Of a stretch of DNA of 64,000 bases, positions 1 through 7,387 are shown piece after piece. The DNA is from Rhizobium sp. ZPR4 (GTDB taxonomy: Bacteria; Pseudomonadota; Alphaproteobacteria; Rhizobiales; Rhizobiaceae): the NCBI RefSeq assembly GCF_040215725.1, contig NZ_CP157968.1:1736001-1800000 (forward strand), given 5' to 3'. Below the pieces are notes generated by a model. That model had not been told where the DNA came from. It ran no database searches and was given only the letters and a program-made list of their open reading frames with translations. Every line of letters starts with the position of its first letter. Positions within the stretch are counted from its first letter, which is position 1. The translations under genes and the position numbers were made by a program.

Positions 1-1
1 T

Positions 2-2260
2 ATAGCGACACCCTACCTCAATCTCGACGCCACCGACCTGTCCACGGAGAGCGTCGACGCACCGGCAACGACGATTGCCCCAAAGCAGCTTGCCTATGTG
101 ATTTACACCTCAGGCTCGACGGGCATACCGAAGGGCGTCGCGGTCGAGCACGGCCCACTGGCGCACCATTGCAAGGCGACCCTGCGCATCTACGAGATGA
201 GCGAGGGGTCCTGCGAATATCCTGTGCTTCCCTTCACCTCCGACGGTGGTCACGAGCGCTGGATCGTACCGCTGATGGCTGGCGGCGGCGTGGTGCTGAC
301 GCAAGACAAGCTTGCGACGCCCGAAGATGCATTCGCGATGATGAAGCGACACGGCGTCAACAATGCCAGCCTGCCCACCAGCTATGTGCGCGGCCTTGCG
401 GAATATGCCGGCGAGAACAGCGAAATACCGCGGTTGCGGCTCTATTCCTTCGGCGGCGAAGCCCTGTCGCAGGCGGTGTTCGACATGATTACCGAAAACC
501 TGAAGGCCCAGCTGCTCATCAACGGTTACGGTCCGACCGAAACGATCATGACGCCGATGATCTGGAAAATTCCGGCCGGAACCCGCTTCGAGGGGACAGT
601 CGCGCCGATCGGTCGCGGCGTGGGCGATCGGCGTATTTATGTGCTCGATACCGACCTTGCGCCGGTTCCGGTCGGTGTGATCGGCGAAATCTATATCGGC
701 GGCAGCGGCCTGGCACGCGGCTATCTCGGCCAGCCGGAGCTGACGGCGGACCGTTTCATCCCCGATCCCTTCTCGAAAGGCGGCAGACTTTACAAGTCGG
801 GCGATCTCGGCCGCTGGCGGGAAGACGGCATTGTCGAATTTGCCGGCCGCGTCGACCACCAGATCAAATTGCGCGGCTTCCGCATCGAGCCGGGCGAAAT
901 CGAAGCCGTGCTGCGCTCGGATCAGCGGGTCGCCGAGGCGGTCATCCTCCTTCACAATGAAGGTGGCCGCAGTTCTCTGGTCGCCTATGTGGTGCCGCGC
1001 GAGGGCGAGAACTTGAGCGTGACCGAGTTGCGCCGCGCCGCCATGACCGCCCTGCCCGATTACATGGTGCCGCAGACCATCATGCTGATCGACAAGCTGC
1101 CGATGGGGCCGAATAGCAAGCTCGATCGTGCCGCCCTGCCCGCACCACGCATAGAGCGCGAAATGGCGCTACCTGCCAACGACAAGGAAAAAGCGATCCT
1201 GGATGTCTGGAAGGACATCCTCGACATCGGCGATATCGGCGTCACCGAGAATTTCTTCGATATTGGCGGACAGTCGCTGATGGCCGTGCGCATCGTCTCG
1301 CGCCTGAAGATGCGCCATCCCGAATGGCCGCTGTCGATCGCCGACATGTTCAATCATCCGACGGTGCGCGATCTGGCACTCGCGATCGACGGCAGCCGCG
1401 ACGAGACCGGTGTCGATGTGGTCTATCTTCGCCGCAACGGCGACCGGCCGGTGCTCTACTGCTTCCCCGGTCTGCTCGTCAGCACGCGCGAATATATGCG
1501 CCTTGTCGATTATCTCGGCCCGGAACAGCCGGCGACCGGCTTCATCTGCTATTCGCTGACAGAGACCAAAACGCTGAGCACCCGCGTCGAAGATATCACA
1601 GCGCGTTACGCCGAAGCCGTACGCAAAAAGGCCAATGGCCGGCCTTGCGCTTTCCTCGGCTGGTCGTGGGGCGGGCTGCTCGCCTATGAAGCCGCCCGAC
1701 AGCTCGGCAACGATATCGATCTGCGCATGATCGGCATGGTCGACGTCTGCGACATGGACGAGGAGTTCACCGTCGGCATCATGCCGCGCTTCGAAGACGG
1801 CATCCGCGATCGCACCCATGCCGCCGTACAGAGCTGGCTTGCGACCACGCCGATGCGCGAGGACTGGAAGAGGCTTTTCGCCGCCATGAACGAGGAGGTC
1901 TACGAACAGTTCCTCCACCATATCGTCAAGCATAACGTCAAACTGCCGACGGATGGTCCCGATATCGGCTCGGAAGAGCACACCTTCTGGATCCTCATCG
2001 ATAATGCGATGATCTTCCGAAACTACCGCCTGGAGCAATCCGATTTCCGCATCCATGCCTTTGCGGCCGAGGATTCTCTTACGCGCGCCCTCAACGTCAT
2101 CGACTGGCGACGCTATTCGCCCAATGCCACGGCATCGGAAATCGTTACCGGCACCAACCATTTGACGATCATCGGCAAGACGCCCTTCCACCAGCGTTTC
2201 GCCCGGCGGCTCGATCATGCCTTTGCGCCGGCGCCACTGTCCAAAGACACCGTCAAGTAA
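2..2260 (+). CDS. Nonribosomal peptide synthetase, C-terminal part (A-PCP-TE), 5' end outside window
   Basis: The reading frame is open from base 2, so the gene begins upstream of the window. Visible adenylation core motifs are the A3 loop YTSGSTGIPKG (about 101-133), A5 NGYGPTE (521-541), A7 YKSGD, A8 RGFRIEPGEIE and an A10-like NSKLDR. A peptidyl carrier domain follows, with DIGGQSL and the phosphopantetheine serine codon at 1274-1276. The end is a thioesterase domain with GWSWGG (nucleophile Ser codon 1664-1666) and a late Asn-His (His codon 2159-2161). A terminal thioesterase releases or cyclises the peptide in the cytoplasm. The next gene is an amino-acid N-hydroxylase, so a hydroxamate siderophore is the likely product. 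The synthetase-hydroxylase order resembles vbsS-vbsO of vicibactin synthesis, but identity is not proven. No condensation domain is visible inside the window. Confidence 0.93.
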   Translation: MATPYLNLDATDLSTESVDAPATTIAPKQLAYVIYTSGSTGIPKGVAVEHGPLAHHCKATLRIYEMSEGSCEYPVLPFTSDGGHERWIVPLMAGGGVVLTQDKLATPEDAFAMMKRHGVNNASLPTSYVRGLAEYAGENSEIPRLRLYSFGGEALSQAVFDMITENLKAQLLINGYGPTETIMTPMIWKIPAGTRFEGTVAPIGRGVGDRRIYVLDTDLAPVPVGVIGEIYIGGSGLARGYLGQPELTADRFIPDPFSKGGRLYKSGDLGRWREDGIVEFAGRVDHQIKLRGFRIEPGEIEAVLRSDQRVAEAVILLHNEGGRSSLVAYVVPREGENLSVTELRRAAMTALPDYMVPQTIMLIDKLPMGPNSKLDRAALPAPRIEREMALPANDKEKAILDVWKDILDIGDIGVTENFFDIGGQSLMAVRIVSRLKMRHPEWPLSIADMFNHPTVRDLALAIDGSRDETGVDVVYLRRNGDRPVLYCFPGLLVSTREYMRLVDYLGPEQPATGFICYSLTETKTLSTRVEDITARYAEAVRKKANGRPCAFLGWSWGGLLAYEAARQLGNDIDLRMIGMVDVCDMDEEFTVGIMPRFEDGIRDRTHAAVQSWLATTPMREDWKRLFAAMNEEVYEQFLHHIVKHNVKLPTDGPDIGSEEHTFWILIDNAMIFRNYRLEQSDFRIHAFAAEDSLTRALNVIDWRRYSPNATASEIVTGTNHLTIIGKTPFHQRFARRLDHAFAPAPLSKDTVK

Positions 2261-2291
2261 CCCCTCTTCGACATCATTCTGGAGCTGCATC

Positions 2292-3611
2292 ATGACATCG
2301 CACGTGCTCGACCTCGCCGGGGCTGGAATCGGTCCCTTCAACCTCAGCCTTGCCGCTCAGCTCGATTCCATACCGCAACTTTCCGTCCGCTTTTTCGAGC
2401 GGCGCCCATCTTTTGCGTGGCATCCGGGAATGATGCTGCCGGGCGCGGAAATGCAGACATCCATTCTCAAGGATCTGGTGACAGCCACCAACCCGACAAG
2501 CCGCTGGAGCTTCCTCTCCTATCTCGTTGCGCATAAACGCTTTTATCAGTTTCTCAATGCGGAATATGAAGCCGTCCCCCGCAAGGAATTCGCCGACTAT
2601 CTCGGATGGGTCGCACGCGGACTGACCTCGCTTCGCTTTGGCGCCAGCGTCCGAGAGGTCCACGCCAGTGACGGCTTCTTCTCTCTCGCCACCGACAATG
2701 GTGCGATCGACGCTCGCAATCTTTCCGTTGGCGTCGGCAAGATTGCGTCTCGTCCGGCCTGGGCCGAACAGCTGCCGAAATCCATGACCTTCCACAGCAG
2801 CGAAGCGACGCAACGTATCGGTGATGTCAAAGCGCCCCGCGTTGCCGTCATCGGCGGCGGCCAAAGCGGCGCGGAGATCGTCGATGCCCTTTTGGACCTG
2901 AACGCCGTTTCGTCCATTCATTGGATCAGCCGCCGCCCGAATTTCGAACCGCTCGATGCGACGCCATTCACCAATGAGCTCTTCACGCCGGGTTATATGG
3001 AGCGCTTCCACGGACTTCCCGAGGAGCTGCGGCTCACCCATACACGCCGGCAGGTACTGGCGAGCGACGGCGTTTCCGCCTCCACCTTGAAAAAGCTCTA
3101 TCGCCGACTCTATGAGCGAAAGCTTGATGCCGCCGGCCACCCCGATCACGGCATATCCTTGCGCCCCTTCCGCAACGTCATCGCGGCCGAGCAGGATGGT
3201 CGCGAAATTATGCTGACCATGCGCAACGGCTTCGATGACAGCATCGAAACACTGACGGTCGATATGATCGTCTTTGCCACCGGCTATCGCTTTGTGCTGC
3301 CGGAATTCCTGCATTCGCTCGAAAACCGCATCGAGCTCAGCTCGATCGGCGAGCCGGTGCTGGAAAGCGACTTCTCGCTTGCATGGGACGGGCCGCGTGA
3401 GAACCGCATCTTCGTTCTCAATGCCGGACGCCATAGCCACGGCATCGCCGAACCGCAGCTTAGCCTTGCCGCGTGGCGCAGCGCCGTGATCGCCAATGCA
3501 TTGCTCGGCCGCCAGCATTTCGATCTCGATCAGCTCGATCCCATCGTACAGTGGGAGACGCATGGGCAGCCGTCGAACCTTCCCTCTCACATGGGACAGG
3601 CAGCGGAATAG
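2292..3611 (+). CDS. L-ornithine/L-lysine N-monooxygenase (siderophore biosynthesis)
   Basis: A flavin- and NADPH-dependent N-hydroxylase of the IucD/PvdA/VbsO family. It converts the side-chain amine of ornithine or lysine to the hydroxylamine, the first step to a hydroxamate iron ligand. The FAD motif GAGIGP is at residues 10-15, the NADPH motif GGGQSG near residue 188, and the family ATGY motif at about 329-332. The length of 439 aa is normal. The ATG at 2292 is chosen because GGAG sits 7 bases upstream (2281-2284); an in-frame upstream ATG at 2217 would overlap the synthetase gene and has no better ribosome site. The gene lies 31 bp after the synthetase and directly abuts the PPTase gene, so all three are probably one transcript. 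Ornithine rather than lysine is likely, by analogy with rhizobial hydroxamates, but this is inference. Confidence 0.92.
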   Translation: MTSHVLDLAGAGIGPFNLSLAAQLDSIPQLSVRFFERRPSFAWHPGMMLPGAEMQTSILKDLVTATNPTSRWSFLSYLVAHKRFYQFLNAEYEAVPRKEFADYLGWVARGLTSLRFGASVREVHASDGFFSLATDNGAIDARNLSVGVGKIASRPAWAEQLPKSMTFHSSEATQRIGDVKAPRVAVIGGGQSGAEIVDALLDLNAVSSIHWISRRPNFEPLDATPFTNELFTPGYMERFHGLPEELRLTHTRRQVLASDGVSASTLKKLYRRLYERKLDAAGHPDHGISLRPFRNVIAAEQDGREIMLTMRNGFDDSIETLTVDMIVFATGYRFVLPEFLHSLENRIELSSIGEPVLESDFSLAWDGPRENRIFVLNAGRHSHGIAEPQLSLAAWRSAVIANALLGRQHFDLDQLDPIVQWETHGQPSNLPSHMGQAAE

Positions 3612-4331
3612 GTGAAGACAGACCAACCGGGGGAAGAGACGGCGCAGGTGGAACTTCATAGCCTGCGCCTGTCTGAGGGGCTTCCCGTCCCGGACTCGAT
3701 TTTGAGCGAGGCAGAAAAAAGCCGTGCTGCCGCATTTAGATCATGCGCGGCGCGGCGCCTTTTCGTTGCCGGACGGGTCCTGTGTCGACGTGTCATCGCC
3801 AATCTGCTTGGCTGTGCCCCGCAAGCGCTTTCTCTTGCGATTACCCCTTCCGGCAGACCCTACCTGCGCGATTACCCCGATATCGACTTCAATCTCTCGC
3901 ACACGGGAGACCGTGTAGCGTTGGCAATCTGTCGCGGCGGCCGCATCGGCATCGACATCGAACGCCTTGATGCATTTTCGGAAAAAGAAGCCTCTGAGAT
4001 CATGCCGATGATCCTTTCCGAACAAGAGCTCGATCAGGTGTATCAATTGGATGAGCGACATCGCCACGATGTTTTTCTCGCCTGCTGGGTTCAGAAAGAG
4101 GCTGCGCTGAAATGCTTTGGCCAGGGTTTTTTAGCCGACCCGCAAAACGTGATATTGGCGCCCGGAAACACAACCATTGCAAGCAGATGCCAGGCGTCGG
4201 GCGAAGCGGTTTTCATCCATTCCGGCCGGATCAGCGACGGAGAAAGTGGGGATTTTCAGTGGGCTATCGCGACATCAAGGGCTGTAGCAAGGCCGCAATG
4301 GCAGCATCACAAAAGCGGGATTTTCTTCTAG
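3612..4331 (+). CDS. 4'-phosphopantetheinyl transferase, Sfp type
   Basis: Transfers the phosphopantetheine arm of coenzyme A to the carrier-domain serine of the synthetase. Family motifs are clear: GIDIE with Asp115 and Glu117 as the magnesium ligands, and WVQKEAALKCFG with Trp159, Lys162 and Glu163. At 239 aa the length fits the Sfp/EntD/VbsP group. The start is GTG at 3612, immediately after the TAG of the monooxygenase, with no intervening base; the ribosome site must lie inside the end of the upstream gene, which suggests translational coupling. Its position right after the hydroxylase says that it activates the siderophore synthetase rather than fatty-acid carrier protein. No terminator is evident between it and the ECF sigma gene. 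Confidence 0.92.
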   Translation: MKTDQPGEETAQVELHSLRLSEGLPVPDSILSEAEKSRAAAFRSCAARRLFVAGRVLCRRVIANLLGCAPQALSLAITPSGRPYLRDYPDIDFNLSHTGDRVALAICRGGRIGIDIERLDAFSEKEASEIMPMILSEQELDQVYQLDERHRHDVFLACWVQKEAALKCFGQGFLADPQNVILAPGNTTIASRCQASGEAVFIHSGRISDGESGDFQWAIATSRAVARPQWQHHKSGIFF

Positions 4332-4408
4332 ATCTCACAAAAAGTTAAAATAAAATCAGGTGGATAAACCTTGATTTAGGAGATGCTTCACTTTTCGACT
4401 CCGCTATC

Positions 4409-4437
4409 TTGACTATCATTGTCATGTTTTATAGGTT
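4409..4437 (+). promoter_or_regulatory. Candidate iron-regulated promoter with IRO (TGA-N9-TCA) before the ECF sigma gene
   Basis: TGACTATCATTGTCA at 4410-4424 is an exact TGA-N9-TCA element, the published iron-responsive operator recognised by RirA in Rhizobium. It overlaps a TTGACT hexamer (4409-4414) that could be a -35 box, with TATAGG (4430) or TAGGTT (4432) as weak -10 candidates. Repressor binding there would block the polymerase when iron is plentiful. The match is seen directly; RirA control is inference from the motif and from its position before a siderophore sigma factor. Confidence 0.6.
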
Positions 4438-4495
4438 CCCTCTCAAAAAGAGGGGCACACAGAAATGCAACTTTGGATTTCAGCGAGAGCCCGAC

Positions 4496-5086
4496 ATGAT
4501 TGCCAACCATTCGCAGTCGACTTCCAATGAGCAACTCCAAACAGCACTTCACGCCTATCCGAAGCTCCTCTCCGTCGCGCGCAGGATCACGGGCTGCATG
4601 AGCTTGGCCGAGGATGTCGTGCAGGAAGTGCTCCTGCAGCTGGTCTCCAAACCGCTGAAGGAGGATATAGCGGCCCCTGCACCCTATGTGATGCGCATGG
4701 TGCGCAATCTTGCGACAGATCATATGCGGCGTCGGCAATATGAGCGCGGCCTGTTCGTCGAAGAGGAGGTCGGCGGCAATACCTCGGCCTATGGAAGCCC
4801 CGAGGAACATCTTCACGAGGCCGAAGCCTATAAGGCCTTCCGCTGCACGGTCGAATCCATGCCCGCCAGAACCCGAAAATTCTACGAGGAGCATTACTTC
4901 GACGATATCCCTCAGAACATCATTGCCAAGGAGGCTGGCGTATCCTGCGCTCTTGTTTGCGGCCTTCTGCGAGAGGCGCATTCGCGGTGCCTCGCCGCCA
5001 TCTCGCTCGAGGCCGGCCATGGTTGCGTTGCCGGCAACGGCCACAAACGAAACCGAACAGCACGGGTGCGGGAGATGCGGGCATGA
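4496..5086 (+). CDS. ECF-family sigma factor of the siderophore locus (RpoI/PvdS-like)
   Basis: A 196-aa extracytoplasmic-function sigma factor. Region 2 (about residues 20-85) contains AEDVVQEVLLQL and YVMRMVRNLATDHMRRR, the core-binding and -10 recognition segment. Region 4 (about 115-170) is a helix-turn-helix with NIIAKEAGVSCALVCGLLREA. In rhizobia and pseudomonads, sigma factors at this position (RpoI, PvdS) direct transcription of siderophore genes. The ATG at 4496 is preferred: an upstream in-frame ATG at 4409 overlaps the presumed promoter and would add a tail without sigma homology. No anti-sigma gene is adjacent and the receptor lacks an N-terminal signalling domain, so control is probably transcriptional through the IRO just upstream, not by surface signalling. 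The orthology to RpoI is likely but not proven. Confidence 0.85.
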   Translation: MIANHSQSTSNEQLQTALHAYPKLLSVARRITGCMSLAEDVVQEVLLQLVSKPLKEDIAAPAPYVMRMVRNLATDHMRRRQYERGLFVEEEVGGNTSAYGSPEEHLHEAEAYKAFRCTVESMPARTRKFYEEHYFDDIPQNIIAKEAGVSCALVCGLLREAHSRCLAAISLEAGHGCVAGNGHKRNRTARVREMRA

Positions 5087-5145
5087 TGGCGGTTCTCCGC
5101 CATCACCTGCGAACTGCACCGCACCGCCAGGAAAGGGAAGAATAG

Positions 5146-5619
5146 ATGCAGGAAACCATCGAGATAACCGAATCCAAAGGCGCCATCTGTCGTGACATCA
5201 TGTCGGAATTGACCGACTGGTTTACCGACCCCGATGTCATCGAAGCCTGCGCAGGCGCCGTGGAGACCCTGCCGATGTTCGGCTGCGTCGAAGCCGATAC
5301 CGTTGCCGGTTTCGTGGCGTTGCGTGCCCATCCGCCGGCCGCCATGGAGATTGTCGTGATAGCAACCAGGCGCCGGCACCATCGCAGCGGCGTCGGCAAG
5401 CAGTTGCTGGCTGCAGCCGAGACCTTTGCGCGCTCTTCCGATTGCAAGCTCCTGACGGTCAAGACGCTCGCGCCGCGCGGCAAGGACGAACCGCAATATG
5501 AAAAGACCCGCGCCTTCTACGATAGAAACGGCTTCATCCGCGCCGAAATATTCCCGACTCTCTGGCGTGAAAGCGATCCGTGCCTGTTCTTCGTCAAGCC
5601 ATTGACCTCGATAAACTAA
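5146..5619 (+). CDS. GNAT-family N-acetyltransferase
   Basis: A 157-aa protein with the acetyl-CoA binding signature RRHHRSGVGKQLL in motif A (about residues 76-88) and a C-terminal FYDRNGF segment typical of GNAT enzymes. A purine-rich ribosome site (GGAAAGGGAAG) precedes the ATG at 5146. It sits between the sigma factor and the importer genes, so it probably belongs to the siderophore locus. It is a short generic GNAT, not the larger IucB/VbsA type that acylates hydroxyornithine, so its acceptor is unknown; acylation of the siderophore precursor, or self-protection, are possibilities. Family call firm, role open. Confidence 0.8.
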   Translation: MQETIEITESKGAICRDIMSELTDWFTDPDVIEACAGAVETLPMFGCVEADTVAGFVALRAHPPAAMEIVVIATRRRHHRSGVGKQLLAAAETFARSSDCKLLTVKTLAPRGKDEPQYEKTRAFYDRNGFIRAEIFPTLWRESDPCLFFVKPLTSIN

Positions 5620-5679
5620 CCCGGCCACCGGCCGACAATCAGAATTTCAGGAAGCCGATAGGCTTCAGCAGGAATGACA

Positions 5680-6492
5680 ATGAAAGACGAAACGATCACC
5701 GGAAACGATGAAAGTCACGCGACGGTCTTCACGACTGAGGGCCTCCGTTTCGAAGTCGACGGCAAAACCATTCTTCACCCGCTCGATATCAGCTTCAAGG
5801 CAGGCGAGATTTCCGGTTTGATTGGTCATAATGGCTCCGGCAAATCCACGCTGATCAAATTGCTGGCCCGACAGATTCAGCCGACCGGCGGGCGCATCCT
5901 GTTCGATGGCGTTGCCGCCAGTTCCTACGACATGCGCGCATTTGCCCGCGCCGTCGCCTATCTGCCGCAGGACACGAGCTCAGCTGCCGGCATGACCGTC
6001 GAGGAACTTGTCGCCTGCGGGCGCTACCCCTGGCACGGCGCGCTCGGGCGCTTCACCGATCTCGACCGGGAAAAGGTGGAGACAGCGATGAAGCTGACCC
6101 ATGTCGATACCCTGGCAGGCCGGATGGTGGATACACTCTCCGGCGGCGAGCGTCAGCGTGTCTGGATCGCCATGCTGGTCGCTCAGGACAGCCGCTGCCT
6201 GCTGCTCGACGAGCCGACATCGGCACTCGACATCGCCCACCAGATGGAGATCCTCGGGCTCGTGCGCGAGCTTTGCCGAACGAAGGATCTGAGCGTCATT
6301 CTCGTCCTGCACGATATCAATGTCGCGGCGCACTTCTGCGATCATCTGCATGCGCTGAAGCAAGGGCGTCTCATTGCAGCGGGCCCGTCGCCGAGCCTCA
6401 TGAAGGCTGAAACGCTCAACACGATCTACGGCACCAATATGGGCGTCACCGCCCATCCAGTGCATGGAACGCCGCTTGCCTATGTCATCTGA
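5680..6492 (+). CDS. fhuC: Ferric hydroxamate ABC transporter ATP-binding protein (FhuC-like)
   Basis: ATPase of the iron-siderophore importer. Walker A GHNGSGKST is at residues 49-57, followed by the signature LSGGERQRVW and Walker B CLLLDEPTSALD, with a final H-loop ILVLHDIN. It is 270 aa counted from ATG 5680, chosen because AGGA (5670-5673) lies 6 bases before it; the ATG at 5674 would have no spacing. The stop overlaps the start of the periplasmic binding protein by 11 bp, and that gene in turn overlaps the permease, giving a compact C-D-B operon in the same order as E. coli fhuCDB. It belongs to the FecE/FhuC/BtuD branch. Confidence 0.9.
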   Translation: MKDETITGNDESHATVFTTEGLRFEVDGKTILHPLDISFKAGEISGLIGHNGSGKSTLIKLLARQIQPTGGRILFDGVAASSYDMRAFARAVAYLPQDTSSAAGMTVEELVACGRYPWHGALGRFTDLDREKVETAMKLTHVDTLAGRMVDTLSGGERQRVWIAMLVAQDSRCLLLDEPTSALDIAHQMEILGLVRELCRTKDLSVILVLHDINVAAHFCDHLHALKQGRLIAAGPSPSLMKAETLNTIYGTNMGVTAHPVHGTPLAYVI

Positions 6493-7387
6493 ACGCATCT
6501 TCGAGACCCTGATGCTCTCCCGCCGCGCGCTGCTGGCCACTGCTGCGCTTTTTGCCATTCCGCAAGTGGGAGTGGCCGCGGAACCGATATCCGGCCCGAT
6601 CGTCTCCCTCGATTACGGCCTGGCGTCGACACTGCTGGCACTTGGTGTCACGCCAGCCGCCATCGCCTCCCTTGCCGATTGGGATACGTGGGTCGTCGAG
6701 CCGAAAATGCCCTCCGGCGTTGTCGATCTCGGCACCACCAGCGAGATCAATCTCGAGGTCCTGGCAAGCATCAAGCCGGCGCTGATCCTGACAACACCCT
6801 ACCTCGCTCCACTGAAGCCGCAACTGGAGGCGATTTCGCCTGTCATGGAACTGACAATCTATGCCGAGGGCGGCGAGGCCCTGCAGCGCTCGATCGCCGC
6901 TACGCGGTTGCTCGGAGATACGATCGACCGCCGTCCCCAGGCCGAAGATTTCCTTGCCCGATCCGAGCGCTTCTTTGACGACTGTGCGGGGCGGGTGAAG
7001 AGGCTCAACCCTCCGCCGTTGGCGCTCATCAATTTTGTCGACACCCGCCATGCCCGCATCTATTGCGGCGCGGGGCTTTACCAGAACGTCATGACCAGGA
7101 TCGGCCTCAAGAACGCCTGGACAAGGCCCGGCGATTATTGGGGCTTCGAGACGATCGGGCTGGAGCAATTGGCAACGCTTGATCAAAACCTGCGCCTGAT
7201 CGCATTCGAGCCGCTACTTCCGCCCAACGTGCTCGATAATCTGCAGGACAGTCCGCTGTGGACCAGCCTCCCCTTCGTTCAAGCCGGGCGCGTCTCCGTG
7301 CTGCCGGGCACCTTGATGTTCGGCATGGTGCAGGAAGCGGAGCGCTTTGCGCGCATACTGCTCGACCATCTGGAAAAATTCGCATGA
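6482..7387 (+). CDS. fhuD: Ferric hydroxamate periplasmic binding protein (FhuD-like)
   Basis: Class III periplasmic binding protein that hands the ferric siderophore to the membrane permease. Starting at ATG 6482 it is 301 aa, with an N-terminal signal segment containing SRRALL followed by a hydrophobic stretch and AEP; the paired arginines suggest Tat export, as known for E. coli FhuD. The downstream pattern (VSLDYGLASTLLALGVTPAAIAS; LEVLASIKPALILTTPY) is typical of the TroA/FhuD fold. The start lies inside the 3' end of fhuC and the stop overlaps the fhuB ATG (ATGA), so expression is coupled. Hydroxamate specificity is inferred from the adjoining N-hydroxylase. Confidence 0.9.
   Translation: MSSERIFETLMLSRRALLATAALFAIPQVGVAAEPISGPIVSLDYGLASTLLALGVTPAAIASLADWDTWVVEPKMPSGVVDLGTTSEINLEVLASIKPALILTTPYLAPLKPQLEAISPVMELTIYAEGGEALQRSIAATRLLGDTIDRRPQAEDFLARSERFFDDCAGRVKRLNPPPLALINFVDTRHARIYCGAGLYQNVMTRIGLKNAWTRPGDYWGFETIGLEQLATLDQNLRLIAFEPLLPPNVLDNLQDSPLWTSLPFVQAGRVSVLPGTLMFGMVQEAERFARILLDHLEKFA

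Noticed and set aside
1169..3659. Two long minus-strand frames opposite the synthetase and N-monooxygenase genes
   Set aside because: Antisense to strongly recognised genes; composition typical of frame shadows.
7258..7383. Longer in-frame N-terminus for fhuB
   Set aside because: It reads through the 3' end of fhuD in another frame and gives no signal or membrane segment; the ATGA overlap at 7384 is the normal arrangement.
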